The notes beneath the pieces were generated by a model, which was not told the DNA's origin, ran no database searches, and worked only from the letters and a program-made list of their open reading frames with translations. Shown piece by piece: positions 48,380-56,765 of a DNA stretch of 64,000 nt; position 1 is the stretch's first letter; each line of letters begins with the position of its first letter. The stretch covers positions 310,001 through 374,000 of the forward strand of contig NZ_CP102602.1 in the NCBI RefSeq assembly GCF_024707485.1, in the 5' to 3' direction. A program made the position numbers and the translations under genes. The DNA comes from Thermococcus thermotolerans (GTDB lineage: Archaea > Methanobacteriota_B > Thermococci > Thermococcales > Thermococcaceae).

Positions 48380-50521
48380 ATGGTGTCCAACATGGAGGAG
48401 AAAAATATGGTGCACGGCGAGCACGTGCACGATGGGGCTGAAAAAGCCCCCGAGAAGCACACGCACAAGGAACATGCCGGGCATGAGGAGCACGGGATGG
48501 AACATGAGATACACGAAGGGCACGAAATGGCCACCCACGGCGAACATGAGGGGCACGAAGGACACAAGCACTCCCATGCGGAGCACCACAGGATGATGAT
48601 GGAGGACTTCAAGAAGAGGTTCATCGTCTCCGCGATACTGACGGTTCCGATTTTGATTCTGTCCCCTCTAATCCAGAACTTCTTGGGCTTCACGTTTACG
48701 TTCAGGGGAGACCAGTACGTCCTGTTCGCACTCTCGTCGGTGGTGTACTTCTACGGCGGCTGGCCGTTCCTCACGGGCATGAGGGACGAGCTGAAGAAAA
48801 AACTGCCCGGCATGATGACGCTGATAGCGCTGGCAATCACGGTTGCATTCTTCTACAGCGTTGCGGTGACCTTTGGCCTGCCGGGTAAGACCTTCTACTG
48901 GGAGCTGGCTACGCTTATCGACATCATGCTTCTCGGCCACTACATCGAGATGCGCTCCGTTCTCGGCGCTTCAAGGGCCCTGGAAGAGCTCATAAAGCTC
49001 ATGCCGACGGAGGCCCACCTCGTGACGCCCGATGGGATTAGGGACGTTCCGGTCAGCGAGCTGAAGAAGGGCGATATAGTCCTTGTCAAACCGGGTGAAA
49101 AGATACCCTCCGACGGCATCATAGTGGAGGGGGAGACCAGCATAAACGAGTCAATGCTCACAGGTGAATCGAAGCCAGTCTATAAGAAACCAGGCGATGA
49201 AGTCATCGGAGGCTCCATAAATCTTGAGGGAGCGATAAAGGTCAGGATAGAGAAGACTGGAAAGGACACCTACCTGATGCAGGTCGTCGAGCTCGTCAGG
49301 CAGGCACAGGAGACAAGGTCAAGGACGCAGGATCTGGCCAACAGGGCGGCATTCTACCTCACGCTCATAGCCATAACCGCCGGAACGATAACTCTCGGCA
49401 CATGGCTCTACCTCGGCAAGCCCTTCGTCTTCGCCCTTGAGAGAATGGTGACCGTCATGGTCATAACGTGCCCTCACGCTTTAGGCTTGGCGGTTCCTCT
49501 GGTCGTCTCGGTCTCGACGTCGATCTCGGCCAAGAAGGGAATCCTCATCAGGAACAGGGAGGCATTTGAGAGGGCCAAGGACGTGCAGGTCGTTGTCTTC
49601 GACAAGACCGGAACGCTGACCGAAGGCAAGTTCGAAGTAACTGAGGTAATAGCGCTGGACCAGCTCGGAGAGGAGGAGATCCTGAAGTATGCGGCGGCAC
49701 TTGAGTCCCACTCAAACCACCCGATAGCCCAGGGGATAGTTGAGAAAGCCAAGGAGCTCGGCCTTGAGCCCTATGAGGTCAGCGAATCGAAGGTTCTTCC
49801 GGGCAAAGGTGTCCAGGGCGTCATCAACGGAAAAGAAGTCCTCGTCGTAAGCCCCGGCTTCCTGAAGGAGAACGGCCTGTGGAGGGAGGACGAGCGCGTC
49901 AACAGGGTTCTGGAGCAGGGTAAGACCGTTGTCTTCCTGGTTCTTGATGGAAAGCTCGTGGGTGCTTTGGCCCTGGCGGATAGGATAAGGCCCGAGTCAA
50001 GGGAGGCCATTGAAAAGCTCCACGAGATGGGTATAAAGGCCTACATGCTCACCGGCGACAACGCCAAGGTTGCAAAGTGGGTGGCTGAGGAGCTCGGCCT
50101 CGACGGCTTCTTCGCTGAAGTTTTACCTCACCAGAAGTCGGAGAAGGTCAAGGAGCTCCAGGAGCAGGGCTACACAGTGGCGATGGTGGGTGACGGTATA
50201 AACGACGCCCCGGCTCTGATCCAGGCCGATGTAGGCATAGCCATCGGGGCAGGAACCGACGTGGCAATAGAGAGCGCCGACATAATCCTCGTCAAGAACG
50301 ACCCGAGGGACGTCATAACCGGGATAATCCTGGCAAAGGCGACCTACAAGAAGATGATTGAGAACCTGGCGTGGGCAACTGGTTACAACACCTTTGCAAT
50401 TCCCTTAGCGGCAGGGGTTCTCTACAACTACGGAATCCTTCTCAGCCCGGCCGCAGGTGCACTGCTCATGAGTTTGAGCACGGTTATAGTGGCCATAAAC
50501 GCGAAGTTTTTGAAGGTTTGA
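48380..50521 (+). CDS. CopB-type copper-translocating P-type ATPase
   Basis: A 713-residue P1B ATPase. The first 75 residues are rich in His, Glu and Met (EEHGMEHEIHEGHEMATHG, then KHSHAEHHRMMM) and replace the usual HMA domain. The membrane metal site is TCPHALGLAVP (CPH), the signature of P1B-3/CopB pumps for Cu. Also seen: NESMLTGESKPV, FDKTGTLTEG, SHSNHPIAQGI and GDGINDAPALIQADVGIAIG. It exports copper. Start 48380 (leaderless) or 48392 (GGTG at 6 bases) are both possible. It converges on the ABC-transporter gene of the sactipeptide-like cluster. Confidence 0.94.
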   Translation: MVSNMEEKNMVHGEHVHDGAEKAPEKHTHKEHAGHEEHGMEHEIHEGHEMATHGEHEGHEGHKHSHAEHHRMMMEDFKKRFIVSAILTVPILILSPLIQNFLGFTFTFRGDQYVLFALSSVVYFYGGWPFLTGMRDELKKKLPGMMTLIALAITVAFFYSVAVTFGLPGKTFYWELATLIDIMLLGHYIEMRSVLGASRALEELIKLMPTEAHLVTPDGIRDVPVSELKKGDIVLVKPGEKIPSDGIIVEGETSINESMLTGESKPVYKKPGDEVIGGSINLEGAIKVRIEKTGKDTYLMQVVELVRQAQETRSRTQDLANRAAFYLTLIAITAGTITLGTWLYLGKPFVFALERMVTVMVITCPHALGLAVPLVVSVSTSISAKKGILIRNREAFERAKDVQVVVFDKTGTLTEGKFEVTEVIALDQLGEEEILKYAAALESHSNHPIAQGIVEKAKELGLEPYEVSESKVLPGKGVQGVINGKEVLVVSPGFLKENGLWREDERVNRVLEQGKTVVFLVLDGKLVGALALADRIRPESREAIEKLHEMGIKAYMLTGDNAKVAKWVAEELGLDGFFAEVLPHQKSEKVKELQEQGYTVAMVGDGINDAPALIQADVGIAIGAGTDVAIESADIILVKNDPRDVITGIILAKATYKKMIENLAWATGYNTFAIPLAAGVLYNYGILLSPAAGALLMSLSTVIVAINAKFLKV

Positions 50522-50538
50522 GCCCCCGCTCTTTCCTT

Positions 50539-51432
50539 TTATCTGTTTTTTCTGTGGAGTATCGAATAGAGCTCCTCCAATGTGGGCTCGTTTCGTTTTA
50601 TCTCCTCAACGGTTATGCCTCTGCTCACGAGGAGCGTGTTGATTTCCGACGGCTCGGCATTTTCCAGCAGGATGTACTCTTTCATGATTTTTGGAGAGTA
50701 TCCCTTTTCCTTAAGCACTTTAGCGGCCATCTTGATGTTCCCCACCTTTAGGGAAATTGAAGTTCCAGTGGGTAAACTGCGCTTGAACTCCTCCAGACTT
50801 CCGGAGAATAGTATTCTGCCCTCTTTGATAACCGTAATCTTCTCACATAGCTCATCAACGTCGCTCAGTATGTGGGTGGAGAATAGTACCGTGGCATTCC
50901 TCTTTTTCACGTATCTTCCCAAAAATCGCTTGAATTTCAGACGCCATTCCGGGTCGAGACCTCTGGTGGGCTCGTCGAGAATGAAAACCTCAGGGCTTCC
51001 AATAAAGGCTCTTGCCATCGCGACCCTCCGCTGAGTTCCGCTTGAGAGGGCCAATATCTTCTTCTTGGCGTATTCTTTAATCTCGAAAAACTCCAGCAGT
51101 TCCTGCAGTTCCTTTTCATCGTAAACCCCCTTGAGGGAGGCATAGCGCTTGAGGTTGTCCCACACCGATAGGTTCGGATACAGAAGGTCGTACTCAGGAA
51201 GGTAACCAATCCTTGCCCTCACCCCCGGGTTTTTGAGCGGGTCAGCTCCAAGGACTTCCACCCTACCGGAGTCCGGGACGAGAAGGCCGAGGAGGATGCG
51301 GAAAGTGGTGGTTTTACCCGCTCCATTGTGGCCGAGATATGCGTGGATTTCACCGGGCCTTACGGTGATGGTTATCTCTCGAAGAACTTCTTTTCCATTT
51401 ATGCTCTTTTTCACGTTTTCAAGCCCTATCAT
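50539..51432 (-). CDS. ABC transporter ATP-binding protein (sactipeptide-like cluster)
   Basis: A 297-residue ABC ATPase: Walker A YLGHNGAGKTTTFRIL, signature ALSSGTQRRVAMARAFIGSP, Walker B VFILDEPTRGLDP, switch LFSTHILSDVDELC, and a C-terminal 80 residues like those of export systems of the CcmA/DrrA type. ATG 51432 follows GAGGTGG at 5 bases. It is the last gene of the cluster with permease, two radical SAM proteins and peptide precursor, so it likely drives export of the peptide and/or gives immunity. Confidence 0.9.
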   Translation of the reverse strand: MIGLENVKKSINGKEVLREITITVRPGEIHAYLGHNGAGKTTTFRILLGLLVPDSGRVEVLGADPLKNPGVRARIGYLPEYDLLYPNLSVWDNLKRYASLKGVYDEKELQELLEFFEIKEYAKKKILALSSGTQRRVAMARAFIGSPEVFILDEPTRGLDPEWRLKFKRFLGRYVKKRNATVLFSTHILSDVDELCEKITVIKEGRILFSGSLEEFKRSLPTGTSISLKVGNIKMAAKVLKEKGYSPKIMKEYILLENAEPSEINTLLVSRGITVEEIKRNEPTLEELYSILHRKNR

Positions 51433-51442
51433 GATGGCCACC

Positions 51443-52111
51443 TCAGATGAGTACCATTTTCTCCCCAAGCCTCGTGCCGAGAGATTTTATCATTGAAAAA
51501 GAGAGGGCGATGGCTCCTGTGGAGAGGAGCAGGGAAATACCGAATGCCATTGGTATTGAGAGTCCCGTCCCCAGATACTTGGAGATGTAGAGGGGTGCAA
51601 AGAATGCCACAAAGGCGATGATTCCCTTTGCAACGTCGAGGCGTGTCGAGTGGAATAGGAACGTTATCAGGATTACCAGAAAAATGAAGCTGAAGAGGGG
51701 AGGAGCCGATATTAGGACTCCACTGAATATTTTTGTCAGGGAGAGGGGATTGCCTAGGTATTCAGTAAGCACCCATCCGACGATACTACCCAAAGCTATC
51801 CCCGTGATTCCTATGATAAAGCCTCCGAGAGCCCTGATGAACACGAGCTGAACCGGGTCAAGCGGGAGACTGAGAAGAATCTCGTGGATGCCCAAAAGCT
51901 TTTCTCTGGAAACCGTGCCGCTGAAGAAGAGGGAAACTATTATGGAGAGGGAGATGCTCAGGCTTCCAATGACTTTATCACTTGGTATGGGATTCAAGCT
52001 CGCCATCCAGTAGAGAACAGCCGTCATAAAGGGTATTAAAAGAAGGTTTATCCCAATATGCTTTGCAGTATATGTGAGCTCTTCGAGGATTTGAGTCCTT
52101 GTTGGTTTCAT
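51443..52111 (-). CDS. ABC transporter permease (sactipeptide-like cluster)
   Basis: A 222-residue permease with about six hydrophobic helices (for example GINLLLIPFMTAVLYWMASL, FIIGITGIALGSIVGWVLT, FSFIFLVILITFLFHS). An ABC-2-like half-size permease would pair with the ATPase next door. It overlaps the rSAM gene upstream by 4 bases (ATGA type) and ends 10 bases before the ATPase start. ABC pairs of this size are found beside bacteriocin genes for export or self-protection. Confidence 0.85.
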   Translation of the reverse strand: MKPTRTQILEELTYTAKHIGINLLLIPFMTAVLYWMASLNPIPSDKVIGSLSISLSIIVSLFFSGTVSREKLLGIHEILLSLPLDPVQLVFIRALGGFIIGITGIALGSIVGWVLTEYLGNPLSLTKIFSGVLISAPPLFSFIFLVILITFLFHSTRLDVAKGIIAFVAFFAPLYISKYLGTGLSIPMAFGISLLLSTGAIALSFSMIKSLGTRLGEKMVLI

Positions 52112-53337
52112 TTTTCAACCTCCAGGGCTTTCTTCCATATTGGGCAAGAATTTGGAGTGATATGAAGAGATCTAACTGTGGTACGACACATGGTGCATGC
52201 TCCTTTTAGGGAGCAATCTTCACATGGGTCATCCCACAATGACATGACCTCTTGAAGTGCTTTTCTACTCAGTTTCCTTAGTTTGTAGTTCAAAAGGTAG
52301 TATCCCTTGCAGGTGGATATCTCTTCTTCGGGAAATTTTATCAGCAGGTTCCCATACAAACACTGAGCATAGTTGTATTCAACTGCCCTCGTTAAACTTT
52401 CGATTGATATCGATTTAGCTATATATGAGTTTATAGGATGTACATGTACATTTAAAAATTCCTCAAGATTTTCAAGGATGTTCCTTCCACTAAGAGAATA
52501 AAACGCAGGTACTATTGTGGCTGTTTTTTGTAAGTTGTTTAATCTTGATATCTCTACAGGAGGTTCATCAAGATTTATATATACCACAAAAGTAAGTGGA
52601 ATATTAAACTCCTCTCCTATTTCTAAGATTTTTGGAATATCCTTAAAGCCATGTTTAGTGAGTACGGTAGTTAGTACAAGATTCCTGCCTTTCTGCGCAA
52701 ACATACTTACGTGTTTCGCAATTTCATTTTTGAATTTCATTATAGCATGTAATGGCATTATTAAGACCGTTATTTGAGGATACTCAGATGTTAAAAGGAG
52801 TGATAATACACTCTCAACCAGTTGGGCATCAGTAAACAATTCTCCCCCGCTCAAAGTCACTACTGGAGGTCTAAACACTTTTAAGAGCTTCATTATTTTT
52901 TCGTGGCTAATATTCTTGTTTGATTTTTCCTCTCTTGCACATCCTAAACAGGATTCACATGCATGAGATGCAATCTTAGGAGTTCTTACTGGGCATGAGT
53001 CATATCTATCACAGGGCGTGCTAAGTACTAAATCAAGTCGTTGTACTTGGAAAGTATTTATAAATTGCATCGCTTTTTGAAGCTTTGAACCTACTGTGAT
53101 ATTGTCAATGTAAATATTCTTGGGAGAAATGAACCCAAAGCTCTTTAATCTGTCTATGAATTTCTCGTGCTCGGTGATAAAATCTTCAGACGTTCCTTTT
53201 ATTAATTCTTCCAGCACTTTTGCCTGCTCATTGTTCAGACTTAATATTTTCCCATTTAGCCAGTCGTAGAGTGTTGCTCCATTCGTGCCTCTATAATAAT
53301 ATACCCAAGGATATAACTTAAAGGTTTTCCAATTCAT
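52108..53337 (-). CDS. Second radical SAM-like protein with noncanonical cysteine motif and RRE-like N-terminus
   Basis: A 409-residue protein. The first 75 residues (GTNGATLYDWLNGKILSLNN and following) look like a PqqD-type peptide recognition domain. The expected CxxxCxxC loop is altered: after LDLVLSTPCD the cysteines are C109, C115, C127, C130 and C133 (SHACESCLGCAREE). VVTLSGGELFTDAQ is the SAM-binding GGE strand. The C-terminus has auxiliary cluster cysteines: DDPCEDCSLKGACTMCRTTV and NSCPIW (SPASM-like). It probably modifies the precursor with the canonical enzyme upstream. ATG 53337 follows GGTGGGG; its coding overlaps rSAM-1 by 20 bases. AT-rich codon use differs from neighbours. Confidence 0.78.
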   Translation of the reverse strand: MNWKTFKLYPWVYYYRGTNGATLYDWLNGKILSLNNEQAKVLEELIKGTSEDFITEHEKFIDRLKSFGFISPKNIYIDNITVGSKLQKAMQFINTFQVQRLDLVLSTPCDRYDSCPVRTPKIASHACESCLGCAREEKSNKNISHEKIMKLLKVFRPPVVTLSGGELFTDAQLVESVLSLLLTSEYPQITVLIMPLHAIMKFKNEIAKHVSMFAQKGRNLVLTTVLTKHGFKDIPKILEIGEEFNIPLTFVVYINLDEPPVEISRLNNLQKTATIVPAFYSLSGRNILENLEEFLNVHVHPINSYIAKSISIESLTRAVEYNYAQCLYGNLLIKFPEEEISTCKGYYLLNYKLRKLSRKALQEVMSLWDDPCEDCSLKGACTMCRTTVRSLHITPNSCPIWKKALEVEK

Positions 53338-54826
53338 AAACCCCACCTTTTTCTTTCAGTATTGATAATCTTCTTTCGAAATATTCTGGATTCTTCTCGT
53401 ATATTGTGAATGCGGTTTTTAATCCGTCAATTACCCAGCGCTTAAAAAGACTACAGTCTTCTGAGCCCAAATACGCAAAGCATCTTGCACAGCTGTGAGC
53501 CAAGCTGCAGTAATTGCATTTATCTGTTATCAACTTGGAGTACCTCTGGATTAGTGTTTTTATTGCAGAGAAATCCAAACCTTTGTTGACGTCTCCGATT
53601 ATTGTGCTAGAGGGTGCCCGTTCGCATACTTGGATTTTTCCATTTGTGTTTACATACCATTTAAACCCTGGAATACATGTTGATGTGAATATTGCCGTTG
53701 GATTTTTACGGCTTAGAGCATTTCGGTAGAACATCAAAGTTCCAGGTCCTCCAAATAGGATTTCAAGAAATACTGATTTGTGAATGCTCGTAGACTCGTT
53801 GAGGAATTTCTTAAAAAGTTCCCTTAACATTCTTTCATGGTTTATATAATCTTCTTCAGTAAATAGCAAATAATATGTAGTACCCATAGAACGCACGGGA
53901 TTTACAAATATTGGGCGTATTGGTGATTCCTTATCAAAAAACTTTGCAATATTGTATAAATTAGACTTGAGATCATAAGTAACTAGAGCAAAGTACTCCT
54001 TTTTGGAGCCATACTTTTTCTGGGCCTCCTTAAGATTTGATATGCCCCTCATGACCAAGTCAAAGGTGCCCCTACCGTTGGGTAATATCCTATTTCTATC
54101 ATGTTCTTTCTTGGGGCCATCTAGGCTTATAGACACATCAAAATCATTTTTAACGAGGAATTCCGCTATCCTCTTATTTATCAGAGCAGCATTAGTTGTA
54201 ATTGTGTATTGGGGAGTAAATTCGTCTGAATATTTATGATTTGTATAGTTAACACACTTCTCAATTATTTTAAAGTTAAGTAGTGGCTCACCTCCATAAA
54301 ATGCTATTGTTGGCTCTCTTTTAGGGTTTAGGAATGCTCCCTCTTTCAAATAATGAAAATATAAATCAATTGCTTTCGTGGCTATTTCAAGTGTCATGAA
54401 AGAATATCCATGGGTCCTGAAATCTTCATAATTGCCCCCGAATACGCAATACCGACATCTGAAATTGCAGTTATTAGTTACTTCTAGAAGCAACTCATAA
54501 AGTCCATCCCTCAATATACCATATCGCAAAGTATCCTCTTCTATTTCAGAAATACTAATCTCAAGAGGAAACCTATAAAACGCTCTGAAATTAGAGATTA
54601 AAGTTTCTAAAATTTTATAAATTCCAGCATAGCTATTTTCTTTGGTTACTTCTTTATGAATTCCTACTAAAGCCTCGGTTGGTGTTGTGCTATCAAAGAG
54701 TATGTGCTTAATTCGTGAGCTAATCTCCGAGGGGATTTGAAGTACTACTCCAGTTATATCGTCAAATAGGTACTCATTGCCAGAATCTGTTCTGAAAAAA
54801 GTAAAAGAACGAACAAAATGGGGCAT
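53318..54826 (-). CDS. Radical SAM/SPASM peptide maturase
   Basis: A 502-residue radical SAM enzyme. The first 100 residues form an RRE-like recognition domain (SGNEYLFDDITGVVLQIPSE). The catalytic cluster motif is EVTNNCNFRCRYCVFGG (Cys120, 124, 127), then IAFYGGEPLLNFKIIEKC (GGE) and ISLDGPKKEHDRNR. The C-terminal SPASM domain has STCIPGFKWYVNTNGKIQVC and further cysteines in KCNYCSLAHSCARCFAYLGS. Such enzymes (AlbA, SkfB, TrnC/TrnD) form sulfur-to-alpha-carbon thioethers in cysteine-rich peptides. GAGGTGAT 5 bases before ATG 54826 overlaps the stop of the peptide gene. AT-rich codons suggest acquisition by transfer. Confidence 0.9.
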   Translation of the reverse strand: MPHFVRSFTFFRTDSGNEYLFDDITGVVLQIPSEISSRIKHILFDSTTPTEALVGIHKEVTKENSYAGIYKILETLISNFRAFYRFPLEISISEIEEDTLRYGILRDGLYELLLEVTNNCNFRCRYCVFGGNYEDFRTHGYSFMTLEIATKAIDLYFHYLKEGAFLNPKREPTIAFYGGEPLLNFKIIEKCVNYTNHKYSDEFTPQYTITTNAALINKRIAEFLVKNDFDVSISLDGPKKEHDRNRILPNGRGTFDLVMRGISNLKEAQKKYGSKKEYFALVTYDLKSNLYNIAKFFDKESPIRPIFVNPVRSMGTTYYLLFTEEDYINHERMLRELFKKFLNESTSIHKSVFLEILFGGPGTLMFYRNALSRKNPTAIFTSTCIPGFKWYVNTNGKIQVCERAPSSTIIGDVNKGLDFSAIKTLIQRYSKLITDKCNYCSLAHSCARCFAYLGSEDCSLFKRWVIDGLKTAFTIYEKNPEYFERRLSILKEKGGVYELENL

Positions 54827-54837
54827 ATAAAATCACC

Positions 54838-54981
54838 TCAATGTTCATATGCGTAGGCGGTGGCACCAGCAATTGCTGCTTGAGAACTTACAAATGTTGC
54901 GGTAGCTCCAGTTATATAACATACTGCTCCACATCCGCCGACACACCCCGCTGCACAGGCTGCATAACATAGCCATCCCAT
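54838..54981 (-). CDS. Sactipeptide-like precursor peptide (thuricin CD-type, 47 residues)
   Basis: An unlisted small gene of 47 codons. It begins MGWLCYAACAAGCVGGCGAV and continues CYITGATATFVSSQAAIAGA, ending TAYAYEH. The cysteines are at 5, 9, 13, 17 and 21, spaced exactly four apart. The second half is hydrophobic and rich in Thr, Ser, Ala, Tyr and Phe, the residues that accept thioether links. The thuricin CD chain Trn-beta also starts GW with cysteines at 5, 9 and 13, so this is the same pattern extended to five. GGTGAT lies 4 bases before ATG. A frame of only four extra codons opens upstream, so no classical leader is present. It is followed by two radical SAM genes and an ABC pair. 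Confidence 0.85.
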   Translation of the reverse strand: MGWLCYAACAAGCVGGCGAVCYITGATATFVSSQAAIAGATAYAYEH

Positions 54982-55488
54982 TGGAATCACCATTGTTAAG
55001 TGTCATTTTCAATATTTAGTTTTTTCTTAAACTAAAAGTTCATAATATAGAGTTATTAATTTTTTTTAAAAAACGTAATCTATTAAAAACTCCATTTTGG
55101 GGATATTGATAGTATAAAAGATTTACAACTTAAAATCATAACACATTCCCTGACTACACATATTTTCAGTGATCAGTATCGAAAGTTTAGATATCAAACC
55201 TGTCAACTCGTCTGTCTTCAAAATACGTTACAACAATCCTATGATGCATTTCTCTGCCTGATGTTGGCGATCTTGCCATCAACAACAAAAACTGGCCTTC
55301 TAAGGTTCTTAAATTTCCTCAAGAACCTCTCAAAATTTAGACTTGAGGGAGGATTTCAGGTTTGGTAATTGTACTGTAGATTACATTCTCACAATACCAT
55401 TCTGCGAAAATTTTCTTTTATTCTTTTCCCTTTTGCCAACAATAAGCCCTATAGCCTTTACCACATAGTAGTATTCGAGGAGATCAAA
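54982..55488. other. Upstream region of the peptide cluster with a small remnant ORF
   Basis: About 500 bases, very AT-rich near the cluster. CTAAATATTG on the minus strand (55010-55019) lies 33 bases before the precursor ATG and is a candidate TATA box; another TATA-like CTATATTATG is at 55041-55050. At 55187-55279 (minus) a 30-codon frame reads MARSPTSGREMHHRIVVTYF and on; it looks like the C-terminal part of a small protein, perhaps a remnant. No other gene is supported. Confidence 0.45.
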
Positions 55489-55779
55489 ATGATGTTCGAA
55501 AGCGTTGGAAACGAATTCCTGGCTCACGCCGGAGAGGGAGAATGGGGGTGGCACGACATGATGGGATTTGGTTACTTTGGCTGGTTCGGGGCAGTATTCA
55601 TGCTCCTGTTCTGGATTCTGATAATCGTTGGAATAGTCTGGTTCATTAAATGGCTCGTTGAGCAGAGCTCAAGCGGGAGCAAGAAGAGCGCCCTGGAGAT
55701 ACTCGATGAGAAGTATGCACGCGGCGAGATAGACGACGAAGAGTACGAGAGGAGAAGGAGAAAGCTCCTAGAGGGCTGA
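55489..55779 (+). CDS. SHOCT-domain membrane protein
   Basis: A 96-residue protein with one strong membrane helix ([20 protein letters not shown]) after a Trp/Gly/His-rich outer segment ([17 protein letters not shown]), and a SHOCT motif at the C-terminus ([20 protein letters not shown]). SHOCT is thought to aid oligomerisation. ATG 55489 (or 55492) follows GAGGAGAT; the frame extends to 55369 without support. The outer Met/His/Trp-rich part echoes the nearby Met-rich proteins. Confidence 0.85.
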   Translation: MMFESVGNEFLAHAGEGEWGWHDMMGFGYFGWFGAVFMLLFWILIIVGIVWFIKWLVEQSSSGSKKSALEILDEKYARGEIDDEEYERRRRKLLEG

Positions 55780-55844
55780 TTCCTCCTGTCTTTAATCTAA
55801 TTTTAGGTAAGTCCGTTCTGAAGTGAACTGCTGTTGATCAGTGG

Positions 55845-56174
55845 TTATTCTCTAAATATTTCTCCCGTGACCAGATCCACGCCGATTCTTCTTACCTTGA
55901 GTTTCCAGAGCTTCTCGGGTGCACCGCCCCCCTGTTCCCTGTAACCCACCATCTCAATTATTCCTGATTTCTGGAGGGTGGAGAGGTGATAATAAAGCGT
56001 CGATCGTGGCATATGAAAGCCGCTCTTCTGAAGTTCCATATAAATGTCGTTGGTGCCCTTTACGCCGTCCGCTAAGGCCCTTATGATTGTCCTTTTTGGC
56101 TCGGCCATTAATGACTTCAGCGTTGCTGTGAGTGTTCTTATGTTTCGCGGATTGCACATCATCCATCTTGGCAT
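55845..56174 (-). CDS. Winged-helix transcription regulator (module copy 2)
   Basis: A 109-residue ArsR/PadR-like regulator, clearly paralogous to the one at 32857: AEPKRTIIRALADGVKGTND, MPRSTLYYHLSTLQKSGIIE and GYREQGGGAPEKLWKLKVRR. The N-terminus is MPRWMMCNPRNIRT, again Met/Trp/Cys. GGTGATAGG precedes ATG 56174. It is divergent from the Met/Cys-rich gene at 56301 and probably represses or senses for it. Confidence 0.88.
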   Translation of the reverse strand: MPRWMMCNPRNIRTLTATLKSLMAEPKRTIIRALADGVKGTNDIYMELQKSGFHMPRSTLYYHLSTLQKSGIIEMVGYREQGGGAPEKLWKLKVRRIGVDLVTGEIFRE

Positions 56175-56300
56175 CCTATCACCGTCCCTGTTTGGCCTTC
56201 GACCCTTATAATTCTGCCGGTTTTTGAGATATTAGCCAGGAATATAACAGAAAACTTTATAAATAATTTTGTAATATTCTAAATCGAAGGGGTGATTAGA
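56175..56300. promoter_or_regulatory. Divergent promoter region of module copy 2
   Basis: Toward the Met/Cys-rich gene (plus): TTTATAAATAATTTTGTAATATT. Toward the regulator (minus): CCGGCAGAATTATAAGGGT. Both stretches match the corresponding promoters of copy 1 (32740-32840), so the two modules were duplicated with their control regions. TAATATT beside the TATA box is the shared candidate operator. Confidence 0.55.
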
Positions 56301-56765
56301 ATGAGGTTTGGAATGCCAAAGTGGATGTGCAAGATGAGGCGCTTTGGATCCCTCATGGGATGTGGCATGATGGAAAGAGTAGTATCCGAAGAGGTCGCAG
56401 AAACGCAGCCTGCAGGATGGAGAGGCACGATGTGGAGGTACCAAGGATCTAGATGGGGCTGCGGAGGGGGAATGTTTTCATGGGCCCCAGGTGTTCCAGA
56501 ATCGGCTGATACTGCAATTGACTACGAGGAAATAAAATCGCGAGCCGCAGAGCTCCTCCAGAACGCCTCCAAGGGGGTTTCATGGCAGAATCCATGGGGA
56601 GATACCAGGATACCCCTCGTCATAAACGGACGGATCATAGGACAGCTCTGGGAGGACGTCAGCCCCGATGAGCTTGAGATAGGGCCTTACATGTCTGGAA
56701 TGTGGGGGACTAGAGTGCAGCTCCTCAAGGATGGCCGTGTGGTTGGTTTCCTCAGACTTGCCTGA
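56301..56765 (+). CDS. Met/Trp/Cys-rich protein with small C-terminal domain (module copy 2)
   Basis: A 154-residue protein. The first 70 residues are rich in Met, Trp, Gly and Cys (PKWMCKMRRFGSLMGCGMME, GSRWGCGGGMF) like the small protein at 32413. A C-terminal domain follows (TRIPLVINGRIIGQLWEDVS, RVQLLKDGRVVGFLRLA), two alike strands that may form a small beta unit. No family recognised. GGTGAT precedes ATG 56301 at 4 bases. Metal binding is inferred from composition and the paired regulator. Confidence 0.7.
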   Translation: MRFGMPKWMCKMRRFGSLMGCGMMERVVSEEVAETQPAGWRGTMWRYQGSRWGCGGGMFSWAPGVPESADTAIDYEEIKSRAAELLQNASKGVSWQNPWGDTRIPLVINGRIIGQLWEDVSPDELEIGPYMSGMWGTRVQLLKDGRVVGFLRLA

